The notes below the pieces were generated by a model. It saw nothing but the letters and a program-made list of their open reading frames with translations. It was not told the origin of the DNA and searched no databases. The position numbers and the translations under genes were made by a program. From Periplaneta americana (Eukaryota > Arthropoda > Insecta > Blattodea > Blattidae), in contig NC_091123.1 in the NCBI RefSeq assembly GCF_040183065.1, positions 109,342,821 to 109,406,820 of the forward strand: a stretch of DNA of 64,000 nucleotides, read 5' to 3'. Positions 33,369-42,173 of the stretch are shown in pieces; position 1 is the stretch's first letter; each line of letters opens with the position of its first letter.

Positions 33369-34154
33369 GAGAATTTTTCTCCGTTCCATCTCTCTCTCAT
33401 CATTTAATAATTAACGATTAATATAACTCTTAGACACTCGAACAAATCACAAATTTAAAATACTGCACTGCAAGAACGCAATCACATTGATGAGCTAGCG
33501 TACTAAGCGTATTGTTGCTTCGCGCCTGCGAAGAAACCGATCACGAGAGCGGCAACTCACCCGGCCTACACTGCACGATGGAAACAGAAGGGAGAGGGGG
33601 ACGGGCAGTTGTGCGACAGAACAGCGTTAGCGGAACGGTCACAGGCTACCCCTCGTAGCAGCGGTTTCTCCAGCGATGCCGCCTTGACAACTTGTTTCTT
33701 TTCGAGAGCAGAGAGCGCATATAAATCTAACGATTACCTTAATTTTAATTACTGTGGTAAAACTAATAATACAAAATTATTACATTATGTTATATTATAA
33801 ACTTTTTCTTTTGTAATTTCCTTGGGCTACCGCCGATAGCCCCGGTAGTCCGCAAAATACGCCCCTGGTGGTGAAGTAGTCATAAACATACAAAATGACG
33901 CACTACATTAGTAGTATTTAATTTGAATACGCTTTCAATTGTACATGCTTTTTAGGCGTATTAGGCGTCCTTAGGAATTAATAACCAAATACAATAGAAT
34001 TCCTTATATAGACAATATTCGCCATTTTCTAGCCTAGGCCAGTTTTCCAAACCCACACAGCCAGCAGTTCAATTGTCGCGAGGCGTTGTGAGACACTAAA
34101 AAGCAAAACGTCGCGCCGGAGCCGCGCCGATTCTGATTCTGTGTGCACCCGACC

Positions 34155-34860
34155 TACAGTTCAATCTGTATAAATCTGATCCAATTTACAGTTTTTCTGT
34201 GTTATTTTTTCAGGGTAGTACATTTGTTATGAAAAGTGATAGTCACGGAGAATTTTAAAAAAGAATGTGGATTGTTCAACAGTGTATTGAAAATACACGG
34301 AGGTATTAACATTTTCGAATGTTACATTATTTCTTCCCATTAGAGGCTAGTGATATTCAGAATGAATGCATTACAAAGAAGTCGAGTTTTTCAACTTGAT
34401 ATATTTTGACGCTTATAGTATTTTATTTCATTAGCCCACAGATGACAAAATCGTAGTATCAAAGACGGGAGAATACAAAAACTGGATATGTTTTTATCTC
34501 ATCCGCAACCGCCGATTGAGATAGTTTGGTCACGCTTATTACATTAATCCCTCCTGGGAAATGCTGGCGAAGAAGATCATTGGAACGATCTCGATTTCTT
34601 AGGGACCGGCAAGTCAATGAAAGAGAAGAAACAAGCCTGTACCGGAGAGTGAGGAAACTGCTTCTGGCGAGGCCAAAAATTTCTATGTTTCGAATGGTTA
34701 TATTTGTAATAGATCAGTTAACATTTAAATAATTAAGTCATGATATCTGAGGCTTCAACCGTGCTTGTATTATTATTTTATTGTCAGAACAGAGATACAT
34801 ATTGTTTTTTAATTTAAAAACTCTCTAGCATCCCCAGAAAGAGTCAGTTACATATTCGTG
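34155..34860. other. Unassigned sequence
   Basis: The open frame at 34526-34732 has no recognisable domain. Nothing else is identified. Confidence 0.35.
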
Positions 34861-34879
34861 CTCAGGAGGCATTCCGTAT

Positions 34880-35280
34880 AATGTTAAGACTTTTTATTAA
34901 ATAAGAGTAAAAAGTAAAAAAGAAGAAAAAAACACAGATATCACAATAATTTAACTTTAAATTTTCTCTCTAAACAGCAATTTTTAATTGTTTTTTTAAT
35001 AAAGAGCATTAGCGAATTGTATGTTTGGGAATTTATCTATTATCATGTTATAAAGCCTTGGACCGAAGTTGTTGCTGTGATTATACGCTACAGTTGTGGC
35101 ACATTTAGGTTCTGTCAAGCATATGTTGTCTGATCTTTTGGTTTTATATTTATGTGAATACAAATTAAATATGAACTGTTTCTGTTTTTATATACTAAAT
35201 TCAATAATAAATTGTTATAAATTTGATGGAAATCCTATACTTTAAATTCTGAATGCAACAGTTCTGAAGGATAATCAAGA
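34880..35280 (-). pseudogene. LINE reverse transcriptase C-terminal relic
   Basis: On minus, HKYKTKRSDNICLTEPKC followed by FGPRLYNMI and a stop matches the C-terminal NTRxxxxxLxxP...GxxLYN pattern of many LINE ORF2 proteins. The upstream part has KQKQFIFNLYS with stops. It is not the same family as LINE A or B in this window. Confidence 0.5.
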
Positions 35281-35351
35281 GGTTGTTAAGACATATTTTT
35301 ATTATTATTTTCTGTAGCAGAGTTATTGGTGTGAGGAAGATACTATAAGCA

Positions 35352-35700
35352 AATCAAGCTTTCACGTATAACTCCCTGTAAAGTTGATTTGCATAATTTT
35401 GAGGAAAAAATTATTCAAATCAACTTTACAGGGAGTTATACCTGAAAGCTTGATTTGCATAATACACATCACTGTTCGTTAACAGAAAGCCATAATTTAA
35501 GTCGCACAGAGTTAGTGTGCACTCAACGTTGGTTGCTTGACGGTTGTCAGCCTACTTTGAGGTCTGTGGATATAGAGGGAAAAATTGGGTAGGTGTCTCG
35601 TAGAGTCCCCTGGTAGCTCAGTTGGTAGAGCGTTGGTACGTTAACCAAAGGTCCCGGGTTCGATACCTGGCCCCGGAACAATTTTTCCTCAAAATTATTC
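35352..35700 (+). mobile_element. tRNA-ended retroposon with inverted 5' part, 12-bp target duplication
   Basis: ATACTATAAGCA flanks the insertion exactly (35340-35351 and 35701-35712). The first 55 bases are the reverse complement of the next segment (ACTCCCTGTAAAGTTGATTT against AAATCAACTTTACAGGGAGT), giving a 110-bp hairpin. A 150-bp leader and a tRNA-like head (35607-35677) follow. The insertion ends 23 bases later at ACAATTTTTCCTCAAAATTA. The same trailer sequence stands at the 5' side, so the template RNA contained more than one unit. The layout is that of the array at 32146-33403. Confidence 0.75.
35607..35677 (+). tRNA. tRNA-like sequence, anticodon GTT, degenerate
   Basis: D stem GCTC/GAGC, anticodon stem TTGGT/ACCAA and T stem CCGGG/CCTGG form, but only 4 of 7 acceptor pairs do. 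The anticodon loop ACGTTAA again has C at position 33. The A box TAGCTCAGTTGG and B box GGTTCGATACC are present. It is read as a retroposon component. Confidence 0.4.
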
Positions 35701-35712
35701 ATACTATAAGCA

Positions 35713-36439
35713 CTACCTCATCCTATAATGCAATATCATTTTTGCAGTTTTTGGCACGCGTTTGTTTTGCGTTCTTGTCACAGCACAACGGAATAATATA
35801 TTTTGTTTAATATCCTATTGCAACCCTCTATGGATTATAAAAAGTTCTACCAAGGTTATATATGTGCGGACTCCCCATGTGTATAGAAATGGACTCGTTC
35901 ATATTGTTTAGTTTATCGGATATGAAGTTTATATTCCCATGGCGGCCGAAGTCGAATGACGTCATTGTAATAATTCCCATTCCACCAAACCCTTCCATTT
36001 TTTTCTATAACTGTAGGTCGAATGTAGACGTTACAGGACACAATTGATCGAACTACTGCACGTGAAACAGGAGGACGCAAAAAAAAAAAAAAAAAGCTCC
36101 AAAACCGTCCTTTCCCACTACAAATTTCACCTGGACCCCAATGTCCAGCGTGAAAAGCCAGTGCCGGTTTTCGCTAACGGTGGGTCGATATACAGAATAA
36201 ATAAAGCCCAGAAATAAGGCGAAGTATAGTTATTTAACGACTTTGTATTGAATGCGCGAATATATAGGCTATGATATGAGGAATTGAGGTACAGTGTCTG
36301 TCATTCTTTTTCGTACATATCTGATTTAAACGAATAACACAACATTTTGTACAAAATAATTATACTTGTATGCTAATACTAATTTACTATCATTTAAAAC
36401 CATTTCGTGGTTTACTATCACAAAGATTTTGATTTCCAT
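35713..36439. other. Unassigned sequence
   Basis: A poly-A run lies at 36079-36095. No gene or known repeat is recognised. Confidence 0.35.
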
Positions 36440-36690
36440 GAGGAGTAACGGTTAGCGCGTCTGGCCGCGAAACCAGGTGGCCCGGGTTCGATTCCCGGTT
36501 GGGGCAAGTTAACTGGTTGAGGTTTTTTCCGGGGTTTTCCCTCAACCCAATATGAGCAAATGCTGGGTAATTTTCGGTGCTGGATCCCGGATTCATTTCA
36601 CCGGCATTATCACCTTCATCTCATTCGGACGCTAAATAACCTGAGATGTTAATAAAGCGTCGTGAAATAGCCTACTAAAATAAAAAATAA
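36440..36690 (+). mobile_element. tRNA-derived SINE, plus strand (TTACGACGCTTTATCAAC family)
   Basis: This is the most complete copy of the family in the window. It has head GAGTAACGGTTAGCGCGTCT with B box GGGTTCGATTCCCGG, body CCCTCAACCCAATATGAGCA and CACCTTCATCTCATTCGG, tail GATGTTAATAAAGCGTCGTG and an AAAATAAAAAATAAAA end. Confidence 0.9.
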
Positions 36691-36928
36691 AACCATTTCT
36701 TAGAATGTTAATTTACAACCACTTTTTTATTTTAATCCGTAAATAACAAAAACATTAATAAAGACATTACTTTGAAGGTAAAATTGTATGTCATTTATAT
36801 TCGTACACTTGAATAATATTGACACATTCGGGGATCTGTGTCTTAATGGTAACAGCGAGTACAACGCAAACAGTGCATTCCCCGGTGCTCTAGGGTTTGT
36901 TTTGCTTCAATAGTCAGTTCTGTTCAAA

Positions 36929-37183
36929 ATGGGCAAGTCGAAGGAACTAAGTGCCGAGCTAAAGGAGACGATAGTTAGACTGACTCTTAAAGGTTATGCT
37001 TTAAGGAAAATGGGCAATATAGTAAATAAAAGCCATTCCACGGTAATATACGTGGTTAATAAATTCAAATACCGTGGATCTACTGCAAATCAGAAGAGGA
37101 AACCACAAGACATAAAATCAAATCCACGGTTAAGTGTGCCGAAACTACGTCCTGTCGTAACAAAAACAACAAGGAAGGCTTAG
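36929..37183 (+). pseudogene. Tc1 transposase, N-terminal part
   Basis: MGKSKELSAELKETIVRLTL, then GYALRKMGNIVNKSHSTVIY, is the first helix-turn-helix of a Tc1-family transposase. It ends at the insertion of the Harbinger-like element, whose TTA duplication supplies the stop. The continuation is at 41603. Confidence 0.8.
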
Positions 37184-37667
37184 ACCCGATATTATAAATA
37201 CGATTAATCTGAAAATTGAGTTAAACCAAAGTTAAATCTAACCGAGAGTTTAATTCAGTGCACCGTATTACAGAGTCTCGGTTAAGTTAAACTGTAGTGG
37301 AATATGATTGGTATTACTGCTAGGAAAGAAAAGAAGACGATCGCTGCTGTTTTATTATGTTATTGATGTTAAAATGGCCGATACTCGTGAACAATCTTCA
37401 TTAAGAAACATCTTTGTTCTTCGATAACTGAGAAAATATCATAAAAACCTGTTGAAAACCAGTATCGTCTATTTCAGTATGCTTGTCAGTCGTAACCTCA
37501 ACTAGCTTCTTAATACTGGCTACCAACGTTATAGATCTCAAACACATTGTAACCAGACTAAACCGTGCATAATCATCCGTGACAGAACTAATCTTCCTTC
37601 CACTCTCGTAAACCTTCCTGGCTATACGCTTTGCCGTAATGACAGAGAGGGCAAGAGAGGAGGAGGG

Positions 37668-39968
37668 GTGGCTGGTTATATTAGATCCGATTTGCGATCT
37701 AAAATTATTCATAATTCTCCAAGCCAGTACTCTGCCAAACCCGAGTTCATGTTCATTGAAATTTGCACCTTATTCACAAAATGTCTAGTGTGTGTCGTAT
37801 ATAAACCCCCACATATATATGACGTAGATGATTTCGAAACCGCCTTACTAAACGTAACGCCGCAATATGAGAACGTTATAATCATGGGTGACTTCAATTC
37901 AAACTTACTTGACTCACATTCTAGTACGACTAAAAGACTTCAATCATTCTTTCAGTGCCTTGATATGGTAATCCTACCCCTAGCTCCCACACATCATACG
38001 GAGGGTACAGACACATTACTGGACTTGATAATTACTAACAATGCCGACAAAATACTGACGCATGGACAGTTGCCTGCACCAGGACTATCAGGGCACGATA
38101 TCATTTATCTATCATTTAATCTGCAGTGTCCTAAATCGGCTCCCAGAGTAATTACTTACAGGGATATTAAAAGAATAGATGATATTGCACTGAAAGAAGA
38201 CGCTGCACAACTTCCATGGCACATGATCTGGACATTACGAACTGTAGACGAGAAAGTAGACTTATTCAATACGTTAATACTTCAACTTTATGACAAACAC
38301 GCACCATTAAAGACCAAACGTACCAGAAAGACCCCAGCCCCTTGGATGACGACTGAAATACGTAGCCTGATGTCCGAACGCGACTTAGCTTATAGAAAAT
38401 ACACCCGCAACAAAAACGACGAATATTTTAACTCCTATAAACACCTAAGAAATAGAACGACTCAACTAATAAGAAACGCTAAACTGAAATACTCCTACAA
38501 ACTTATAGAACCCAACACAACCCCTTCCGAATTATGGAAAAATCTGAAGGTTATTGGACTTGGAAGGGCTAGTGAACAAGCAAACATTCCCATCCCACTT
38601 GACCGCTTGAACGAACACTTTGTAAAGGACCCGAGCTTGAACGACACAACGAAACAAGACACAGTTTTGCCTGACTCAGTTCCCTCAACTCGAGACAAAT
38701 TCTATTTTACCGACGTCACTCCCATTGACGTAATGAAAGCCATCCGACGCATCAAGACAAAAGCCCAAGGGCCGGACAACATTAGCATAATACTTATACA
38801 GAAAATACAAGAGATAGTAATACCTACGATTGCACATATATTCAATAGTTTCTTAATCACTTCAACTTTCCCTAAAATATGGAAGCAAGCTTTCGTTCTT
38901 CCTCTTCCAAAAGTCAAAGTTCCCACCGACCCGAACGACTATAGACCAATCAGTATCCTGCCAGGCATTTCAAAAGCACTGGAAAGAATCGTACACAGAC
39001 AAATTACTAACTACATGAACGAACACAAACTATTCGACGAGTATCAGTCAGGTTTCAGAGCTGGACACAACACAAGCACTGCTCTACTTAAAGTGACCGA
39101 AGACATTCGTGAAGCAATCGACTCTAATAAAGTAACAATACTAACACTTCTTGACCTTAGCAAAGCTTTCAACTCTGTAAATTTTGACCTGCTCACCCAT
39201 AAATTGAGAAATATGTATTTGTCAGAGACTGCTGTGAGTTGGTTCGAATCCTACTTACGGGAAAGACAATGTGTTGTATCCGGGAATCGAAGCTCCTCCT
39301 GGCTTGACATAACATCAGGTATACCACAGGGGTCGGTACTCGGACCATTGTTGTTCACAATATATGTCAATGATATTACATCTCTTGTAAGCCATTGTAA
39401 CTATCACTTGTATGCTGACGACCTTCAATGCTACATCTCTTCCCGCTTAGACCGAGTAAATGACGCTATAGATAAATTGAACGAAGACATTGACTCGATT
39501 GTGACATGGACAAAGAAACTCCGTCTTAAAATCAATCCTGGAAAGACACAAGCAATTATATTAGGACACAAACGGCAAACCGACGCTGTAAAACACCTCG
39601 ACATTTCCCCTGTTAAAGTAAGTACAGTGCATATCCCTTTCAGTTCTTCAGTAAAAAATCTTGGCATTCACATGGATAATAATCTCAACTGGGACATGCA
39701 AATCACAGAAACCTGCAGAAAAGTATATTCTATTATCCATGTGCTAAAAAGGATAAATGTTCATCTCCCCTCTTGCTTAAAAAAGTCCCTTGTGCAGACA
39801 CTTGCATTTCCCTATTTCGACTATGCGGACATTTTACTGACTGACCTCTCCAGCGACAACAAAATGAAACTTCAACGTGCTCATAATTTGTGTGTACGTT
39901 TTGTAAGCAATGTTCGTAAATATGATCATATTACCCCATCCCTGGAAGCAATAGGTTGGCTTAACTAG
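37668..39968 (+). CDS. LINE ORF2 protein (endonuclease C-terminal part and reverse transcriptase), 766 codons
   Basis: Residues 1-110 are the end of an AP-endonuclease-type domain (VIIMGDFNSNLLDSHSSTT, then SGHDIIYLSF). A linker of about 220 residues follows, then the reverse transcriptase: DYRPISILPGISKALERIVH, QSGFRAGHNTSTALLKVTED, LLDLSKAFNSV, SGIPQGSVLGPLLF and the catalytic YADDLQCYIS. The thumb region has SSSVKNLGIHMDNNLNW. A stop after EAIGWLN ends the frame. The C-terminal NTRSRHETI and LWNSLPASI stretch continues in another frame at 40013-40258. The long open frame shows a fairly recent copy. Protein product: RNA-directed DNA polymerase for target-primed copying. Confidence 0.9.
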   Translation: MAGYIRSDLRSKIIHNSPSQYSAKPEFMFIEICTLFTKCLVCVVYKPPHIYDVDDFETALLNVTPQYENVIIMGDFNSNLLDSHSSTTKRLQSFFQCLDMVILPLAPTHHTEGTDTLLDLIITNNADKILTHGQLPAPGLSGHDIIYLSFNLQCPKSAPRVITYRDIKRIDDIALKEDAAQLPWHMIWTLRTVDEKVDLFNTLILQLYDKHAPLKTKRTRKTPAPWMTTEIRSLMSERDLAYRKYTRNKNDEYFNSYKHLRNRTTQLIRNAKLKYSYKLIEPNTTPSELWKNLKVIGLGRASEQANIPIPLDRLNEHFVKDPSLNDTTKQDTVLPDSVPSTRDKFYFTDVTPIDVMKAIRRIKTKAQGPDNISIILIQKIQEIVIPTIAHIFNSFLITSTFPKIWKQAFVLPLPKVKVPTDPNDYRPISILPGISKALERIVHRQITNYMNEHKLFDEYQSGFRAGHNTSTALLKVTEDIREAIDSNKVTILTLLDLSKAFNSVNFDLLTHKLRNMYLSETAVSWFESYLRERQCVVSGNRSSSWLDITSGIPQGSVLGPLLFTIYVNDITSLVSHCNYHLYADDLQCYISSRLDRVNDAIDKLNEDIDSIVTWTKKLRLKINPGKTQAIILGHKRQTDAVKHLDISPVKVSTVHIPFSSSVKNLGIHMDNNLNWDMQITETCRKVYSIIHVLKRINVHLPSCLKKSLVQTLAFPYFDYADILLTDLSSDNKMKLQRAHNLCVRFVSNVRKYDHITPSLEAIGWLN

Positions 39969-40012
39969 ATAAGAAAAGAAATTTACATTCACTTCTCTTT
40001 CTCTTCGAAATC

Positions 40013-40258
40013 TTGAACTCTTCTATTCCTTCGTACCTGTCGTCTCGCTTCACTTACCTTTCTTCCCACCATAATCTGAACACACGCTCTCGTCATGAAA
40101 CAATACTAACAATACCATCCCATGGCACCTCCTCATACTCATCTTCTTTCACAATAGCCCTGCCAAGACTCTGGAATTCGCTACCTGCTAGCATCAGGGA
40201 CTGTCGAAATAAAATTGAATTCAAACGAAAACGTACTAGGCACTTGGTCAGTAATTGA
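40013..40258 (+). pseudogene. C-terminal part of the LINE A ORF2, out of frame
   Basis: MNSSIPSYLSSRFTYLSSHH, NTRSRHETILTIPSHGTSSY, then ALPRLWNSLPASIRDCRNKI is the C-terminal region of Jockey/CR1-group ORF2 proteins. In the LINE B copy it is fused in frame to the reverse transcriptase, so here a frameshift and a stop separate it from 37668-39968. Confidence 0.8.
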
Positions 40259-40500
40259 TTACTTGTAAATAGTTTCTTTAATCTATCACAAAATATTTCA
40301 ATATTCAGTAATTTCATCACTATACAATTTTGTTATTCTAGATTTAATTTGTAATTCAGTAAATATAAAATATTCTTTGTTTCTCTATGATAAATTATCT
40401 AGCTTTAATTATTCAGGTAATCTTTTCGTACTTTGATTTTATTGTAATTGTAAATTTAATACTAATTGTAATTTTATTGTTGATATTGTAGTTGGAATCT

Positions 40501-40546
40501 CCTGGTAGAGGGGCAGAGAAGGCCTGACGGCCTTATCTCTACCAGG
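40501..40546 (+). promoter_or_regulatory. LINE 3'-terminal stem-loop
   Basis: CCTGGTAGAG pairs with CTCTACCAGG, and inside AAGGCC pairs with GGCCTT around TGAC. The same fold is conserved at 25863-25908, 46001-46046 and, with a changed sequence, 52225-52270. In CR1/L2-like LINEs the reverse transcriptase recognises a 3' stem-loop, so this is the likely recognition site. Confidence 0.65.
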
Positions 40547-40587
40547 TTAAATAAATAAATACTAATAATATACAATAAGATGACTGT

Positions 40588-40770
40588 TTAGTCAACTGTC
40601 CGACAGGTTTGAACCTCATAAGTAACATCAATAAGGCATCACTCATGAGGCAAAGAGGCTAGGAGATAATGGGGTAGGGTGGCCAGTTCCTTTCCCCCTC
40701 CAATGTATACATCGCCGATTAGTTAGATATTCTATTAACCAGACTAATCAGCTGACTAATGAACTATAAT
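40588..40770 (+). repeat. Interspersed repeat shared with 21321-21500
   Basis: It follows the LINE tail and contains CGACAGGTTTGAACCTCATA, AAGGCATCACTCATGAGGCA, GGAGATAATGGGG and CCAGACTAATCAG in the same order as the other copy. It is a separate insertion in the Harbinger-like element. Confidence 0.6.
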
Positions 40771-41602
40771 ATTAGTGTGCGTATTTTATAAGTTGTGTAG
40801 AATGTTTATGAAACAGAAGTCTGTCATATAATAAAATTATTTTTGTGTGTTACGTATTGTTACGTAATATTATTAGTGTGTTTATAAAACAAACTCCAAT
40901 ATTTCATGGCAAATCTTACCAGAAGACTGTCTGCCACACACAGTACAATGCGCAATAGACTTACAGTAGATTTATGGACACATCCGAAATCTTCCATCGT
41001 TACCAGAGAAAAAATAGCGCAGCGCAACTATATAATAACTGATGCAGAATTTCAACAGAATGTTTTCAAAAATAAAAAGGAAATCGTTTACATTTTCAAA
41101 TAATCTTTAAATTCAAACCCTAAGATACACGTATTTTTTTTGCACTTTTTCATGTTCTTTTTGTTGCATGTTGTGGGTATTCGAGTTAAAATTTTTCGAA
41201 ACAAGGTTAGGGACTGTAAAGCCTAATTCTGAAGATTAGGACTGTTTACTTCGAAAGCCTGAATCTGTTTTAAAACTCATGTTCATCTATATTTCAAAGT
41301 AGTGCACTCTATTTCGAAAAGTTTTTGGTCACCATGGTCGTTCAGTAATATTGATCATTTCCTCACTGTCACTCATAAGTTTTCGGAAAACATCTGTCAT
41401 GTCCATGCATATAGCGAAAGCCGCCATCTTGCACTGTTGAGCCTTGAACAGCAGTTTAAACGTCAGAAGACTGCCGATCAAGTTAAAGTCAAGTTAACTC
41501 AAGATTAACTGGTAGTTAAGGTTTATAATACGAAGCAGAACGAAAAACTTGAGTTTAAACTGAACGTAAAGTTTAAACGGCGTTTATAATACCGGCTCTT
41601 AG

Positions 41603-42170
41603 TGAATCAACAGTGCGGCGTGTTCTATATAAATATGTATTTCATAGTAGAAGGATAAGAAAGAGGTTCTTAGTAAGTAGGAAAAATCGAGCTTCAAGGA
41701 TTGAATTTGCTAAAGCTCATGTAAGTAAGGACCAAGAATTTAGGGACAATGTTATTTGGTCGTATGAGACTAAGATTAATCTCTTCGAATCCGATGGTGC
41801 CCATGGAGTGTGGAGAAAGAAGAATGAAGCCGACAAAGTGGATAACACTCTTCCCACTGTGAAACATGGAAGTGACTCCATGATGATTTGGGGCTGTATG
41901 TGCTCGAAAGGCGTAGGTAACATCGACTTCATTGATAGAATTATGGACGAAGTGGTCTATAACAACATCTTGAAAAATAACGTCAAGGAAAGTTCAATAA
42001 AAATGGGTTTGCTGTCTGATCTACATTTTCCAAGAAGACAATGACAGCAAACATACGGGCGAAATGAACAAACACTGGTTGATATGGAACGTCCCGAAGT
42101 AACTCCATACTCCTCCGATCTGAATTCCATTGAACATTTATGGTCCGGACTTAAAGAAAATGTACATAAA
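41603..42170 (+). pseudogene. Tc1 transposase, central and C-terminal part
   Basis: STVRRVLYKYVFHSRR continues the second DNA-binding half. VIWSYETKINLFESDGAHGV is the first catalytic region (SDE replaced by SYE, so the first Asp is lost). GSDSMMIWGCMCSKGVGNID is the conserved block before the second Asp. After a stop near 42042 the frame changes, and SSDLNSIEHLWSGLKENVHK gives the last catalytic region (expected D then 34 residues then E). The final codons are cut by the hAT-type insertion at 42174 and resume at 43395 (FTPQQCKTLVNSM). Confidence 0.8.
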
Positions 42171-42173
42171 AAT

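Larger units (their letters stand above)
32146..33403. mobile_element. tRNA-like repeat array: three 381-bp units inverted plus one forward, one target duplication
   Basis: TTAATAATTAAC flanks the array at 32134-32145 and 33404-33415. From 32146 to 33077 three units lie on minus (starts 32145, 32526, 32908; period 381-382; the only difference I see is an extra A in GGAGAAAAATTC). From 33078 to 33403 one unit lies on plus. Each unit has a long leader, a perfect tRNA-like cloverleaf and then GAGAATTTTTCTCC. In RNA order, the inverted part ends at AAAATAAATATG and the forward part begins at AAATATGATATGCG, so they abut with a 7-base overlap. This fits twin priming of one RNA with at least three and a half units. 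Confidence 0.85.
29835..33867 (-). mobile_element. hAT transposon (ZMYM1-like), 4033 bp, 8-bp target duplication
   Basis: GTGGTGAA flanks both ends exactly (29827-29834 and 33868-33875), the 8-bp duplication of hAT elements. The termini are CAGTGGCGTATACTGG and, reverse complemented, CAGGGGCGTATTTTGC. Inside on minus lies a two-part transposase gene (32145 down to 30029). The N-terminal part is interrupted by the tRNA-like array at 32146-33403. The 5' side (33420-33830) is richer in CG and may hold the promoter. Confidence 0.9.
29316..34154 (+). mobile_element. Harbinger-type transposon, interrupted by a hAT element
   Basis: The left end GGCCGGGTACACACAGAATC and the right end, reverse complemented, GGTCGGGTGCACACAGAATC are TIRs that continue into CGGCGCG-rich sequence. 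TA flanks both sides (TTA on the left, TAC on the right). About 0.8 kb is its own sequence; the rest is the hAT insertion at 29835-33867. The only own coding trace is a MADF-like frame at 29587-29751. The DDE transposase is absent, so this is a deletion derivative. Confidence 0.7.
37650..40568 (+). mobile_element. LINE, Jockey/CR1-like group (family A), 5'-truncated
   Basis: The copy begins within the endonuclease domain (GGGVAGYIRSDLRSKI), so roughly the first half of that domain is missing. It keeps the reverse transcriptase, the C-terminal region, a 3' UTR and the stem-loop at 40501-40546, and ends TTAAATAAATAAATAC without a poly-A tail. A 3' end with a short repeat tail is typical of CR1/L2-like elements. 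Other copies of the same 3' end lie at 25456-25930 and 45625-46070. Confidence 0.85.
37183..41598. mobile_element. Harbinger-like transposon with TTA target duplication, interrupted by a LINE
   Basis: TTA stands at 37180-37182 and 41599-41601. The left end GACCCGATATTATAAATACG and the right end, reverse complemented, GAGCCGGTATTATAAACGCC match. Both ends continue into GTTTAAAC- and GTTAACT-rich sequence. A minus frame at 37401-37690 (SVITAKRIARKVYESGRKIS) and a plus frame at 40906-41103 are its only possible coding remnants, and neither has a domain I recognise. About 1.5 kb is its own sequence. Confidence 0.7.

Noticed and set aside
32146-33403. Cluster of genuine serine tRNA genes
   Set aside because: C at position 33, a variable loop too short for serine tRNA, 381-bp identical flanks and a single target duplication around all units argue for a retroposed repeat.
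37401-37712. 103-codon minus frame as a separate gene
   Set aside because: It overlaps the start of the LINE insertion and lies inside the Harbinger-like element; at most it is a piece of that element's own coding part, with no domain recognised.
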